From contig CAIOVE010000066.1 of the NCBI GenBank assembly GCA_903861645.1, forward strand, positions 1 through 64,000: DNA of 64,000 nucleotides, written 5' to 3'. A model generated the notes under the pieces. That model saw only the letters and a program-made list of their open reading frames with translations. It made no database searches and was not told where the DNA came from. Positions 54,212-64,000 of the stretch are shown here, in pieces. Position 1 is the stretch's first letter. Every line of letters begins with the position of its first letter. Position numbers and translations under genes: made by a program. Source of the DNA: an uncultured Hyphomicrobiales bacterium (GTDB lineage: Bacteria; Pseudomonadota; Alphaproteobacteria; Rhizobiales; Beijerinckiaceae).

Positions 54212-56523
54212 CACGCGCCCGCGAGCGCTTGCGCCGCCATCAAAATGCGTTCGGGCGTGGCGGGCGCGTCGAGCGGCACGAAGCGCCCCGGCGCGATGGA
54301 ATGCAACGCGTCGAGAACGGCCGAATAGACGGAAATCGGCAACATGAGCGGCGGCTCGCCCACCGCCTTGGAACGATAGATCGTCGCGACGCGATTGGGC
54401 GATTCCAGAAGATCGCAGCGAAGATCGGCGGGAACATCGGAGGCGACGGGAATCTTGTAGGTGGAGGGCGCGTGGGTCGTGAGTCGACCCTTGTCGTCGA
54501 ACACCAGTTCCTCGGTCGTCAGCCAGCCCATGCCCTGAACGAAACCGCCCTCGATCTGGCCCTTGTCGAGCGCGGGATTCAGGGAGCGGCCGACGTCATG
54601 CAGAATATCGACCCGCTCGACCTTCATCTCGCCAGTCAATGTATCAACCGCGACCTGCGCGCAGGAGGCGCCATAGGCGAAATAGAGGAATGGCCGCCCC
54701 TTGCGCGCCGCGCGATCCCATTCGATGAGGGGCGTCTTGTAAAACCCGGCGTGAGACAGCTGCACACGCGCCTGCCGGCATTTTTTCGCGAGCTCGGGAA
54801 ACGACAGGCTCGTGTTGCCGATGAACACGACGCCGTCGCGGAATGCCACGAGATCGCGCGCGACGCCATATTCCTCCATGGCGAAGGCGATCATGCGTTC
54901 CTTGATGGCGCTCGCCGCGATTTGCGCGGCCATGCCATTGAGATCGGAGCCCGAACTCGCCGCCGTCGGCGAGGCGTTCGGCACTTTCGCCGTATTCGTC
55001 GCGGTGATGCGCACCCAGTCGAGCGGTATGCCGAATTCCTCGGCGACCACCTGCGCCACCTTGGTGAACAGGCCCTGCCCCATCTCCGTGCCACCGTGGT
55101 TCAGATGCACGGAGCCGTCCTGATAGACATGCACCAGCGCGCCCGCCTGATTCATGTGGATCAGCGTGAAGGAAATGCCGAACTGGATCGGCGTCAGCGC
55201 GATGCCGCGACGAATGATCGGATTGCCGGCGTTTTCGGCGGCGATGGCGGCTCGGCGTGCGCGATAGTCGCTTGTCTTTTCGAGACGCTCGATAAGATCG
55301 ACGAGAACGTCGGGGTCCTCGACCTTCATGCCATAGGGCGTGAGATCGCCGCCGGGCCGATAGAGATTGGCCTTGCGCACGTCGAGCGGATCGCGACTGG
55401 TCTCGTGCGCGATGGCGTCCATCACGTGTTCGATGGCGAGCATGCCTTGCGGTCCGCCAAAGCCGCGGAAGGCAGTCGCCGAAACCGTGTTGGTCTTGAG
55501 GCGTCGCGTCGCGACGGCGACCGTGGGAAGAAAGTAAGCGTTGGCGGCATGAAACATGGCGCGATCGACGACGCCCGGCGACAGATCGACCGAGCAACCG
55601 CATCGCGCGTTGAGCATGACGTCGTAAGCCTCGATGACGCCGTCGTCGTTGAAACCGACGCGCCAGTCAGCACGAAAATCATGGCGCTTGCCGGTCATCA
55701 CGAAATCATCGTCGCGATCAAGCCGCAGCTTGCACGGCCGCCCCGTCACGCGCGCGGCGAGCGCGGCGAGCGCCGCTGTCTGCGCCGCCTGACTTTCCTT
55801 GCCGCCAAAGGCGCCGCCCATGCGCCGCGTCTCGGCTGTCACGAAGGCGTCAGGCATGGCGAGCACGCGGGCGACGATATGCTGAACCTCGGTCGGGTCC
55901 TGTGTCGACGTATGCACGTGCATCTCGCCGGCCTCGCCGGGAATGGCCAGCGCCGCCTGCCCCTCGAGATAGAAATGTTCCTGCCCGCCGATGTTCAGTT
56001 GGCCCGCGAGCCGGCGCGACGCCGCGGCGATCGCGGCGTTCACATCGCCACGTCCGAAGTCGTAATCCGGCAAGACCTTGGCGTCGGCGGCGATGGCGTC
56101 GTCGATCGTCAGCAGCGGCGGTTCGGCCGCGATCTCGACATTCGCCAGCCTTGTGGCGCGTCGCGCGATGTCGCGAGAGATCGCGACAACGATGAACATG
56201 ACCTGTCCGTGAAAAACAACGTCGCCATCGGCGAACAGCGGATCGTCGCCGAACGCGGCGGAGGTGTCGTTCTTGCCCGGCACGTCGCGCGCGGTCAGAA
56301 CCGCGACCACGCCCGGCGCGCGACGCACGGCGTCGAGATCGAGCTTGATAATTCTGCCGCGCGCGACATTGGAGAGGCCGGGCGCGATGTGCAGCGTGCC
56401 CTCGGGCTCGCGGATGTCGTCGATATAGGCCGCCGCGCCGCGCACATGCAGATGCGCGGAATCATGGGGCGTCGGCTTGTTGACAATGGCCAGGGGGACG
56501 GGTGTCTCGTCATTCGGCGGCAT
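54211..56523 (-). CDS. xdhB: Xanthine dehydrogenase, molybdopterin-binding subunit
   Basis: Molybdenum subunit, 770 residues, of the bacterial XdhB type. It has the HIAPGLSNVARG start, GGQEHFYLEGQ, the RRMGGAFGGKES cofactor loop, TAFRGFGGPQGM with the substrate-binding Arg, GGTEMGQGLFTK, and the catalytic Glu in KAVGEPPLMLP. These are the residues needed to hydroxylate hypoxanthine and xanthine to urate. It overlaps xdhA by 14 bases and xdhC by one. Confidence 0.95.
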   Translation of the reverse strand: MPPNDETPVPLAIVNKPTPHDSAHLHVRGAAAYIDDIREPEGTLHIAPGLSNVARGRIIKLDLDAVRRAPGVVAVLTARDVPGKNDTSAAFGDDPLFADGDVVFHGQVMFIVVAISRDIARRATRLANVEIAAEPPLLTIDDAIAADAKVLPDYDFGRGDVNAAIAAASRRLAGQLNIGGQEHFYLEGQAALAIPGEAGEMHVHTSTQDPTEVQHIVARVLAMPDAFVTAETRRMGGAFGGKESQAAQTAALAALAARVTGRPCKLRLDRDDDFVMTGKRHDFRADWRVGFNDDGVIEAYDVMLNARCGCSVDLSPGVVDRAMFHAANAYFLPTVAVATRRLKTNTVSATAFRGFGGPQGMLAIEHVMDAIAHETSRDPLDVRKANLYRPGGDLTPYGMKVEDPDVLVDLIERLEKTSDYRARRAAIAAENAGNPIIRRGIALTPIQFGISFTLIHMNQAGALVHVYQDGSVHLNHGGTEMGQGLFTKVAQVVAEEFGIPLDWVRITATNTAKVPNASPTAASSGSDLNGMAAQIAASAIKERMIAFAMEEYGVARDLVAFRDGVVFIGNTSLSFPELAKKCRQARVQLSHAGFYKTPLIEWDRAARKGRPFLYFAYGASCAQVAVDTLTGEMKVERVDILHDVGRSLNPALDKGQIEGGFVQGMGWLTTEELVFDDKGRLTTHAPSTYKIPVASDVPADLRCDLLESPNRVATIYRSKAVGEPPLMLPISVYSAVLDALHSIAPGRFVPLDAPATPERILMAAQALAGA

Positions 56524-57991
56524 GAGCCCATCCCCGACGCGCGAGCCGCGTTTTTTCGATATCGGCGCCGCCGATTTCCATGAACGCCTTGCGCAGCAGG
56601 TTGCGCGCGACGAGCGAACGATAGGCGGAACTGGCGCGCATGTCGCTCAGCGGCGCGTAGTCGGCGGCCAACGCGTCGAGCGCGACGCTCCACGTCGATT
56701 CCGCGTCGAGATCGAGCCCCACGCAGGCGGCCTCGGTCCTCGGCGCGCGGGCCGGCGTGCCGGCCATGCCGCCATAGGCGATGCGCGCCGCCGCGACGCG
56801 CCGACCATCGAGCATCAAATGGAACGCCCCGAGCACGGCGGAAATATCCTCGTCGAAACGCTTGCTGATCTTGAAGGCGCGAAACGCCGACGACGGCGCG
56901 AGCGCGGGGACGGTCAGTCGCCGCACGAATTCGCCCGGAGCCCGATCCTGCTTGCGATAGGCGATGAAAAAATCCTCCAGCGGCAATTCGCGCGCGCTGT
57001 TTCCCTTGCGCAACTCGACGCGCCCGCCAAGCGCGATCAGACAGGGCGCGAGATCGCCAATCGGCGACCCGTTTGCAATGCTGCCGCCGACCGTGCCCGA
57101 GGCCCTTACCTGCGTGGAACCAAAACGGCGCATGATCTCGCCAAGGTCGGCGTGAACGGCCGCGAGCGCGGGCGCGGCCTTGTCCAGCCTGACGCCCGCC
57201 ATCAGCGAGAGACCTTCCACGCCTCGATCCATCGCGTCGAAGCCAGCGATGCGTCCGGTCCAGATGATCTTGCGCGGATCGCGCAGCCCCTTGGTGATCC
57301 AGAGGCCGACATCGGTCGCGCCCGATACGATCAGCGCGTCCGGATGATCGGCGTAAAGCGCGGCAAAGGCGTCCTCGCTCGCCGGCGCGGCGAAAAAAGC
57401 GCTCGCGTCGCCGACCATGACGTCGACGCCATCGGCCAACGCCTCGATCGCCACGCGTCGGCTTTTTTCGGCGCGATTGAATTGATCCTCCACCGGCGCG
57501 GCGCAAACCTCCAGCGCGGCGTCGACGATGGGCCGATAACCCGTGCAACGACAGAGATTGCCCGCGAGTTGATCGCAGACATCGTCGCGCGTCACGGGGC
57601 GCGCGCCATCGTGCTGAAGCGCGAACAGGCTCATCACGATGCCGGGCGTGCAGAACCCGCACTGGGACGCGTGGTGGCGAACCATCGCGTCTTGCAGGGG
57701 ATGTGGCGTCGAGCCGTCAGCCAGATCCTCGACGGTCAGTACCTCGGCGCCATCGGCCTGTCCCAACAGCAGGATGCAGGCATTGACCGGTTCATGAACC
57801 AGTTGTCCTTCGCGAATGCGGGCCAGCACGACGGTGCAGGCGCCGCAATCGCCATCGGCGCACCCTTCCTTGGTTCCGGTCGCGCGCTTTTGCACGCGCA
57901 ACCAGTCCAGCAGCGTCTCCCGCGGCGGCGCGTCGAAGATCTCGACGGGCGCGCCACGAAAGATGAACCGGATCGACGAACGGCGCGTCAT
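56510..57991 (-). CDS. xdhA: Xanthine dehydrogenase, FeS/FAD subunit
   Basis: Small subunit of 493 residues. The N-terminal plant-type 2Fe-2S cluster is C44, C49, C52, C72; the second cluster is C111, C114, C147, C149 (CGFCTPG ... NLCRCTGY). An FAD domain follows (about 200-490) with VSGATDVGLW and VRASGTVGGSIANGSPIGD. It passes electrons from molybdenum to NAD. It begins 12 bases after the BMP-family binding-protein gene, which suggests co-transcription with a nucleoside/purine receptor. Confidence 0.95.
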   Translation of the reverse strand: MTRRSSIRFIFRGAPVEIFDAPPRETLLDWLRVQKRATGTKEGCADGDCGACTVVLARIREGQLVHEPVNACILLLGQADGAEVLTVEDLADGSTPHPLQDAMVRHHASQCGFCTPGIVMSLFALQHDGARPVTRDDVCDQLAGNLCRCTGYRPIVDAALEVCAAPVEDQFNRAEKSRRVAIEALADGVDVMVGDASAFFAAPASEDAFAALYADHPDALIVSGATDVGLWITKGLRDPRKIIWTGRIAGFDAMDRGVEGLSLMAGVRLDKAAPALAAVHADLGEIMRRFGSTQVRASGTVGGSIANGSPIGDLAPCLIALGGRVELRKGNSARELPLEDFFIAYRKQDRAPGEFVRRLTVPALAPSSAFRAFKISKRFDEDISAVLGAFHLMLDGRRVAAARIAYGGMAGTPARAPRTEAACVGLDLDAESTWSVALDALAADYAPLSDMRASSAYRSLVARNLLRKAFMEIGGADIEKTRLARRGWAHAAE

Positions 57992-58003
57992 CGATGACTC
58001 CGC

Positions 58004-59077
58004 TTACTGCGGCAGCTTGTCGTCGATGCCCTTCACGTAGAAGTTCATGCCGAGCACCTGCCCGTCGGAAAGGGCCGTGCCGCCCTTGCACTCAACAGCC
58101 TTGCCCGTCTGATCGTAAACCGGGCACTTGAACGGATTCAGGGCGCCCGACGCGATGGCCGCGGTCGTCGCCTCGGCCATCTTCTTCACGTCATCGGGCA
58201 TGTTGGTGAACGGCGCGAGATTGACCATCTTCGCGCCAATGCCGCCCCAGGTGTCCGTCGACTTCCACTTGCCATCGAGCACGAGTTGCGCGCGCTGGGT
58301 GTAGTAGCCGGACCAGTTGTCGACGATGGCGGTCAATTGCGCCTTGGGCGCGAACTTGATCATGTCGGACGCCTGACCGAAGCCGAACTTGCCGGCCTTC
58401 TCGGCCTCCTGCAACGGCGCCGCCGAATCCGTGTGCTGCGTGATGATATCGGCGCCCTGCGCCAGCAACGCCTTGGCGGCGTCGGCTTCCTTGCCCGGAT
58501 CGAACCAGGTGTTGGCCCAGACGATCTTTATCTTCACGTTGGGATTGACCGACTGCGCGCCGAGCAGGAACGCGTTGATGCCGCTGACGACCTCGGGAAT
58601 CGGGAAGGACGCGACATAGCCGATGATGTTTGACTTGGTCATCTTGCCGGCGATCTGCCCGATGACATAGCGGCCTTCATGGAACTTCGCCGAATAGGTG
58701 GCGACATTCTCGGCGCGCTTGTAACCGGTGGCGTGCTCGAACTTGATGGCGGGGAATTTCTTGGCGACCTTGAGGGTCGGCTCCATGAAGCCGAACGAGG
58801 TCGTGAAGATCAGCTTGTGGCCGGAGCGGGCCAGTTGCTCGATGGAGCGCTCGCTGTCGTTCTCCGGCACGTTCTCGAGGAAGGTCGTCTCGACCTTGGC
58901 GCCGAGCGCCTTGGCCATCGCCTGCCGGCCCTGATCATGCTGATAGGAATAGCCGAAATCGCCCACCGGGCCGACATAGACATAGCCGATCTTCAGCTTC
59001 TCCTGCGCGAACGCGCCGGACGCCAGACCAAAAGTGGCGACCGCCGCCACCGCGAATGAGCGCGAAAAACCCAACAT
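58004..59077 (-). CDS. BMP-family (PnrA-like) solute-binding protein
   Basis: Periplasmic binding protein of the basic membrane protein family, 357 residues, with a signal peptide ending GAFAQ. Members such as PnrA bind purine nucleosides. Motifs: YVYVGPVGDFGYSYQHDQGR near the mature start, GYKRAENVATYSAKFHEGRYVIG, ADIITQHTDSAAPLQEAEKAG, and a closing VLGMNFYVKGIDDKL. The expected ATPase and permeases are not in the window. Next to xdhA, it argues for a purine or purine-like ligand. GGAGATAGG precedes the ATG. Confidence 0.92.
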   Translation of the reverse strand: MLGFSRSFAVAAVATFGLASGAFAQEKLKIGYVYVGPVGDFGYSYQHDQGRQAMAKALGAKVETTFLENVPENDSERSIEQLARSGHKLIFTTSFGFMEPTLKVAKKFPAIKFEHATGYKRAENVATYSAKFHEGRYVIGQIAGKMTKSNIIGYVASFPIPEVVSGINAFLLGAQSVNPNVKIKIVWANTWFDPGKEADAAKALLAQGADIITQHTDSAAPLQEAEKAGKFGFGQASDMIKFAPKAQLTAIVDNWSGYYTQRAQLVLDGKWKSTDTWGGIGAKMVNLAPFTNMPDDVKKMAEATTAAIASGALNPFKCPVYDQTGKAVECKGGTALSDGQVLGMNFYVKGIDDKLPQ

Positions 59078-59135
59078 GTTCCTATCTCCACCCTGAAACC
59101 GGAAAACCCGCTGCCTTCCATTCCCCGATCAATGA

Positions 59136-59162
59136 GCAAGTCGCGTGCCGGACGCGACTTGC
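59136..59162. terminator. Strong hairpin between LivK-type and BMP genes
   Basis: GCAAGTCGCGT and ACGCGACTTGC form an 11-bp perfect stem with a 5-base loop. It is downstream of the LivK-type gene (stop at 59220) and upstream of the BMP gene on the same strand. There is no T tract, so it may be a factor-dependent stop or a stabilising hairpin. Confidence 0.5.
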
Positions 59163-59219
59163 CTTCGATTGGGGCCGGGGCGCGAGCCTATCCGCGGTCC
59201 AGCGCGTCCGCAACGCGGG

Positions 59220-60404
59220 CTATTTGGGCAAGGCGTGGCCGCCCGGCCCGCTCAGCCAGACGAAGGATTTCGTCGCCGGGTCGTAGCGGGTGACGTTGGC
59301 GGCTTCGGCGCCCAGTCCGCGCTCCGGGTATTTCTTGAAATCATAGATGCCATCGATGCCGGGAAAATCCTGGAGGTTGGCGATGTAGTCGCGCAATTGC
59401 GCGGCCGTGCCATCCGGACCGATCTTGTTCAGGCCGGCGACGGTGATGAGCGCCACGTCCCACGAATTGGCCATTGAGTTATCCGGCTTGATGCCGCGCG
59501 CGGCGACGGCGGCGTGCATGTCGGCCTGCGCCTTTTCCACGCGCGGATCGAGTTCGAACAAGCCCTTGTGGACTGGCCAGAGCGACGACGGGAGCGTCAG
59601 TTGCCGGGGCAGGAAGTCCGCCCACTGGGTCATCTGCGCGACCGTCTGGTTGCCGCTGGTTGGGGCGATCGGAATATCGAGGCCCGCCTGTATGGCGCCC
59701 TTGAACACGGTCGCCACCGGCGATCCCGTCGACCACGTCAGCAAGGCCTGCGCGCCCGATTGCTTGATATGCTCGATCTGCGCGGTGACGCTGATGTCGG
59801 TCGGGTTGAAATGCTCGAAGGCGACGAGCTTGAGGCCGGCGTTCTCGGGCCGCGCCATGGCGGCCTTGATGCCCTCGTCGCCATCCTGCCCGCTGGCGTC
59901 GGTTGTCTGCAAGGCGGCGATTTTCGTGTAGCCCGCCTCGCGGAAGTAATTGATCGTCGCCGCGATCTGGTCGAGCGAGGACGCGCCTGCCGAAAAGGAA
60001 TAGGAGCCGGCCTGCGGATGCATGCCCGGCGACAGGCAGTAGTGAACGGGGCCATTCTTCACGATGGGCGCGATGGCCCGGCACATGGCGACGAGGCTGG
60101 AGCCCAGAACGACCTTCGGCTTGGTCGGCATGATCTCGTTCATCAACTGCACCGCGACCTGCGGGCTGGTCTGATCGTCGTGATAGACGAACTTGAGATT
60201 CTGACCGAGCACGCCGCCGTTCTTGTTGATGACGCTGGCCGCCGCCTCGAGACTGTCCTGCTGGCCCTTGCCGGCGAAGGCTCCGCCGCCGCTCGTCGGG
60301 ATGATGACGTGAACCTCGTAGTCGGCCGCGCGCGCGCCGCCGCCCATGCCCGCGACGATTCCCGCCGCCGCCGCGACGGCCAGCAAATTGGAACGATTCA
60401 ACAT
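59220..60404 (-). CDS. LivK-type ABC solute-binding protein (orphan)
   Basis: Type I periplasmic binding protein, 394 residues. The start at 60404 is chosen for the GGGAGAGCG site and a correct signal peptide (MLNRSNLLAVAAAAGIV, ending ARAAD). Motifs: VHVIIPTSGGGAFAGKGQQDSLEAAASVINKNGG and MPTKPKVVLGSSLVAMCRAIAPIV. No Liv permease genes are nearby. It is divergent from ligA, sharing 196 bases, which suggests that its ligand is an aromatic acid feeding that dioxygenase. Confidence 0.9.
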   Translation of the reverse strand: MLNRSNLLAVAAAAGIVAGMGGGARAADYEVHVIIPTSGGGAFAGKGQQDSLEAAASVINKNGGVLGQNLKFVYHDDQTSPQVAVQLMNEIMPTKPKVVLGSSLVAMCRAIAPIVKNGPVHYCLSPGMHPQAGSYSFSAGASSLDQIAATINYFREAGYTKIAALQTTDASGQDGDEGIKAAMARPENAGLKLVAFEHFNPTDISVTAQIEHIKQSGAQALLTWSTGSPVATVFKGAIQAGLDIPIAPTSGNQTVAQMTQWADFLPRQLTLPSSLWPVHKGLFELDPRVEKAQADMHAAVAARGIKPDNSMANSWDVALITVAGLNKIGPDGTAAQLRDYIANLQDFPGIDGIYDFKKYPERGLGAEAANVTRYDPATKSFVWLSGPGGHALPK

Positions 60405-60600
60405 TGGACGCTCTCCCCGGAGCGCGATGCGATTTCGCGCCCTCAATGGCTTATTTAGGCCCTTTGGGGCAAAAAGGCGACTTGTGAAGGCGACGCGCCG
60501 GTCTCTCGACTCCCGGCTGATTCCGGCTATTGTCCGCCCCAGCGAAAACGAGAAAGACCGGCGTCGGGGCGGGACCGCGACCTCGGAGAGGATGATCGCA

Positions 60601-61933
<1,333 letters not shown>

Positions 61934-61958
61934 CCGGCGCGACGCTGACCCAACACCG

Positions 61959-61986
61959 GCGCGCGCCTCATGGGCGCGCGCTTTTT
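61959..61986 (+). terminator. Intrinsic terminator after ligAB
   Basis: GCGCGCGCC and GGCGCGCGC form a 9-bp stem with 5-base loop, followed by TTTTT, 26 bases after the ligB stop. Confidence 0.93.
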
Positions 61987-62060
61987 CGTTTGACGCCGCG
62001 CGCTTGCCGGCTCGGGCGCTTTGCGACACATTCCCCGCGCTTTTGGCGGTGGGGAATGTC

Positions 62061-63116
62061 ATGCGGTCTTTCGGAACTGGCGTCGGTCGCGCCCTCGTGG
62101 CGCTCGCCGTCCTGGGCGCCCTGGGCGGGTCGGCGCGCGCGCAGGATTCCGTCGCCGCGTTCTATCGCGGACGCACGGTCACGCTGGTGATCCCGTCGTC
62201 GGTCGGCGGTGGCTATGATCTCTATGGACGTCTGGTGGCGCGTCACCTCGGGCGATTCATTCCCGGCAATCCCACTGTTAACCCCGCCAATATGTCGGGG
62301 GCCGCGGGCGTCGTCGCGGCGCAGTACATCTACGCCGCCGGCGCCAAGGACGGGACCGCCATTGGCGAGCTTTACCCAAACGCCGTCATGGAGCCGCTGC
62401 TGGGCGACAAGGGCCGCGTCAAATACGATTCCCTGCGCTTCAACTACATCGGCAGCCTGAACAGCGACGCCTTCATCTGCTTTGTCCGCGCGGGCGCCGA
62501 GGTCAAATCGTTCAAGGACGCGCTGACGAAGGAGGTTGTGCTCGGCGCCACCGGCGTCGGCGGCCCCAGCACCGACTATCCCGCCATGTACAACAACCTG
62601 CTCGGCGCCCAATTCAGGATCGTCAACGGCTATCCGGGGATCACCGAGGTCGGACTCGCGCTTGAAAAGGGCGAGATCGACGGCACCTGCGGATCGAGCT
62701 GGTCGGTGATGACGACGGGCCATCCCGACTGGCTGCGCGACGGCAGGATGCGAGTCATCGCGCAAGAGAACAACAAGGCGAGCCCCGCCATCGCGGCGCT
62801 CGGCGCGCCGCTCACCATCGAATTCGCGCCGACGCCCGAAAGCCGCGCCATCCTCGATTTCGTCTTCGCTCAATCCACCTTCGGACGGCCCTTCGTCATG
62901 GCGCCGGAAACACCGCCCGAACGCGTCGCGGCCATGCGCGCGGCCTTCGCTGCGATGGTGGCGGACAAGGATTTTCTCGCCGAGGCCGACAGGTTGAAGC
63001 TCGAAATCATCGAGCCGATGGATGGCGCCCGCCTGACGCAAACCATCGAGCGGCTGATGGCCACCCCCGCGGACATTGTTGAAAAGACAAGGGCCGCGAT
63101 CGTCGTCAAACGCTGA
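62061..63116 (+). CDS. Bug/TctC-like solute-binding protein (GGYD subtype)
   Basis: Periplasmic binding protein, 351 residues, signal peptide ending SARAQD. The motif PSSVGGGYDLYGR is followed by HLGRFIPGNPTVNPANMSGAAG, close in pattern to the 25.8-kb protein (HLGRHIPGNP), so the two are paralogs. Further DGTAIGEL and the C-terminal helices fit. The start at 62061 has GGGG upstream. No transporter genes are adjacent. It lies between a terminator and the PanB-like gene 73 bases downstream on the same strand. Confidence 0.83.
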   Translation: MRSFGTGVGRALVALAVLGALGGSARAQDSVAAFYRGRTVTLVIPSSVGGGYDLYGRLVARHLGRFIPGNPTVNPANMSGAAGVVAAQYIYAAGAKDGTAIGELYPNAVMEPLLGDKGRVKYDSLRFNYIGSLNSDAFICFVRAGAEVKSFKDALTKEVVLGATGVGGPSTDYPAMYNNLLGAQFRIVNGYPGITEVGLALEKGEIDGTCGSSWSVMTTGHPDWLRDGRMRVIAQENNKASPAIAALGAPLTIEFAPTPESRAILDFVFAQSTFGRPFVMAPETPPERVAAMRAAFAAMVADKDFLAEADRLKLEIIEPMDGARLTQTIERLMATPADIVEKTRAAIVVKR

Positions 63117-63189
63117 CGCGGCGCGTTGACGCCCGGCCCGCGTCCGCTAAAACACCGCCAAAGCCACGCGCCCGGAAACGAGGAACCCC

Positions 63190-63996
63190 ATGGAAACCGT
63201 CACCATACCCCTGCTTCAGCAGATGAAGCGCGAAGGCCGCAAAAGCATCGGCGTCGTCGCCTGGGACTACCCCACGACCCGCTTCGCCGAGCGCGCGGGC
63301 GTTGATTTCATCTCCATTGGCGACAGCGTCGGCGCGAACCTGTGGGGCCACGACAACCCCTTGCAGGTGACGCTCGATGAAATCCTCGTGTGCTGCAAGG
63401 CCGTGCGCCGCGCCGCCACCCGCGTGCTCGTTTCCTGCGACATGCCCTATGGCCCCCTGCAGGAAGGCGTCGACAGCGCGCTGAAAGCCGCCGTGCGTAT
63501 CGTCAAGGAAGGCGGCGCGGACATGATCAAGCTCGACGCCGCCGCCGACTTTCCCGAGGCCGTGCGCGCGCTGACCAAGGCGGGCATTCCCGTCTTCGCG
63601 CAGTTCGGCCTGACGCCGCAGACCGCCATGCGCCTCGGCATTCCCTACAGCGCGCAGAACTCCGCCGGCGCGCAGGCCACCGCCGAGGCCGCCGCCAAGC
63701 TGGTTGAAGAAGCCAGGATGCTCGAAGTCGCCGGCGCCGTCGCGCTCGACTTCACGAACTCTGGCCCCGTCGCCGGCAAGGCGGTCGTCGAGGCGGTGAA
63801 AATTCCGGTCATCGGCGGCTTTGGCGGCGGCCCCTGGCTCGACGGGCGCGTGCGCCTCGCCCAGACCGTCCTTGGCTATGGCGAGAAGTGGATCGACTCC
63901 AAGACCGACACTTATTTCAACACCGCGCGCGGCACGATCGAGGCCTTCGAGGCGCTGGTCGCCGACGCCCGCGCCGGCAAGCAGATCAAGGGCTGA
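63190..63996 (+). CDS. PanB-like ketopantoate hydroxymethyltransferase paralog
   Basis: A 268-residue TIM-barrel protein of the PanB (KPHMT) superfamily. Shared residues: Asp45 (SIGDSVG), Asp84 (SCDMPYG) and Lys114 (MIKLD), equal to E. coli PanB Asp45, Asp84 and Lys112. The metal-binding Glu114 and catalytic Glu181 of PanB are both Asp here (Asp116, Asp187), and His136 is Gln138. It may still do an aldol-type reaction on a 2-keto acid, but probably not the pantothenate step. The gene is complete. Neighbours (Bug receptor, LigAB) suggest catabolism of an organic acid rather than vitamin synthesis. Confidence 0.78.
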   Translation: METVTIPLLQQMKREGRKSIGVVAWDYPTTRFAERAGVDFISIGDSVGANLWGHDNPLQVTLDEILVCCKAVRRAATRVLVSCDMPYGPLQEGVDSALKAAVRIVKEGGADMIKLDAAADFPEAVRALTKAGIPVFAQFGLTPQTAMRLGIPYSAQNSAGAQATAEAAAKLVEEARMLEVAGAVALDFTNSGPVAGKAVVEAVKIPVIGGFGGGPWLDGRVRLAQTVLGYGEKWIDSKTDTYFNTARGTIEAFEALVADARAGKQIKG

Positions 63997-64000
63997 CCCC

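Noticed and set aside
54229-56583. 784-codon plus-strand open frame opposite xdhB
   Set aside because: Antisense to a clear xanthine dehydrogenase subunit; composition is His/Arg/Asp-rich with no recognisable family.

Overview
The window looks like chromosomal DNA of a GC-rich alphaproteobacterium, probably Hyphomicrobiales (Bradyrhizobium/Xanthobacteraceae-like). The basis is high-GC codon use, many Bug-type (TctC-like) periplasmic binding proteins, an IalB-like protein, a DUF459-type SGNH hydrolase, and aromatic and keto-acid catabolism. This placement is inference; no marker gene settles it. Genes are tightly packed, no stretch longer than 300 bases lacks a gene, and I saw no CRISPR array or insertion sequence.

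Layout. 0-1.3 kb: the edge of an integrative element, with a tyrosine recombinase of AT-richer composition ending next to tRNA-Val(GAC), which has its own promoter and terminator. 1.4-24.5 kb: mostly backbone genes. These include three orphan Bug binding proteins, a zinc alcohol dehydrogenase, an SDR, an AhpD-like protein, proA, an HD-domain protein beside a type I extradiol dioxygenase, lemA-TPM-TPM, an L,D-transpeptidase, an IalB-like protein with Lys-rich repeats, a secreted metallo-beta-lactamase-fold hydrolase, acetyl-CoA synthetase, an acyl-CoA ligase, a DUF459 SGNH hydrolase, and a QmcA-NfeD pair.

25.8-37.5 kb: thirteen closely spaced or overlapping minus-strand genes, divergent from an IclR regulator. 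They encode a cyclase-family hydrolase, a cupin, a DctP protein, an SDR, a 3-hydroxyacyl-CoA-dehydrogenase-like enzyme, a complete branched-chain-type ABC importer, a beta-keto acid cleavage enzyme (BKACE), a 2-hydroxyacid-dehydrogenase-like protein and a Bug protein. They read as one import-and-degrade pathway in which a 3-hydroxy acid is oxidised to a beta-keto acid and cleaved with acetyl-CoA. 38-41.5 kb: a decarboxylase-like amidohydrolase, an alpha/beta hydrolase and an Ldh2-type dehydrogenase.

41.5-53.4 kb: a NitT/TauT-type ABC importer with a LysR regulator, followed by HyuA, HyuB, two M24-fold (creatinase-like) proteins that have lost their metal ligands, and an 8-oxoguanine-deaminase-like amidohydrolase. 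It faces a minus-strand operon with a BMP-family (nucleoside-type) binding protein and XdhA-XdhB-XdhC. Together these suggest uptake and breakdown of hydantoin-, creatinine- or purine-type nitrogen compounds. 59-64 kb: another LivK-type protein, LigA/LigB extradiol dioxygenase, a fifth Bug protein and a divergent PanB-like protein.

The window holds ten solute-binding protein genes of four transporter classes but membrane components for only two transporters, so most are orphans. The most promising undescribed systems are the BKACE operon and the HyuAB/M24/deaminase operon.
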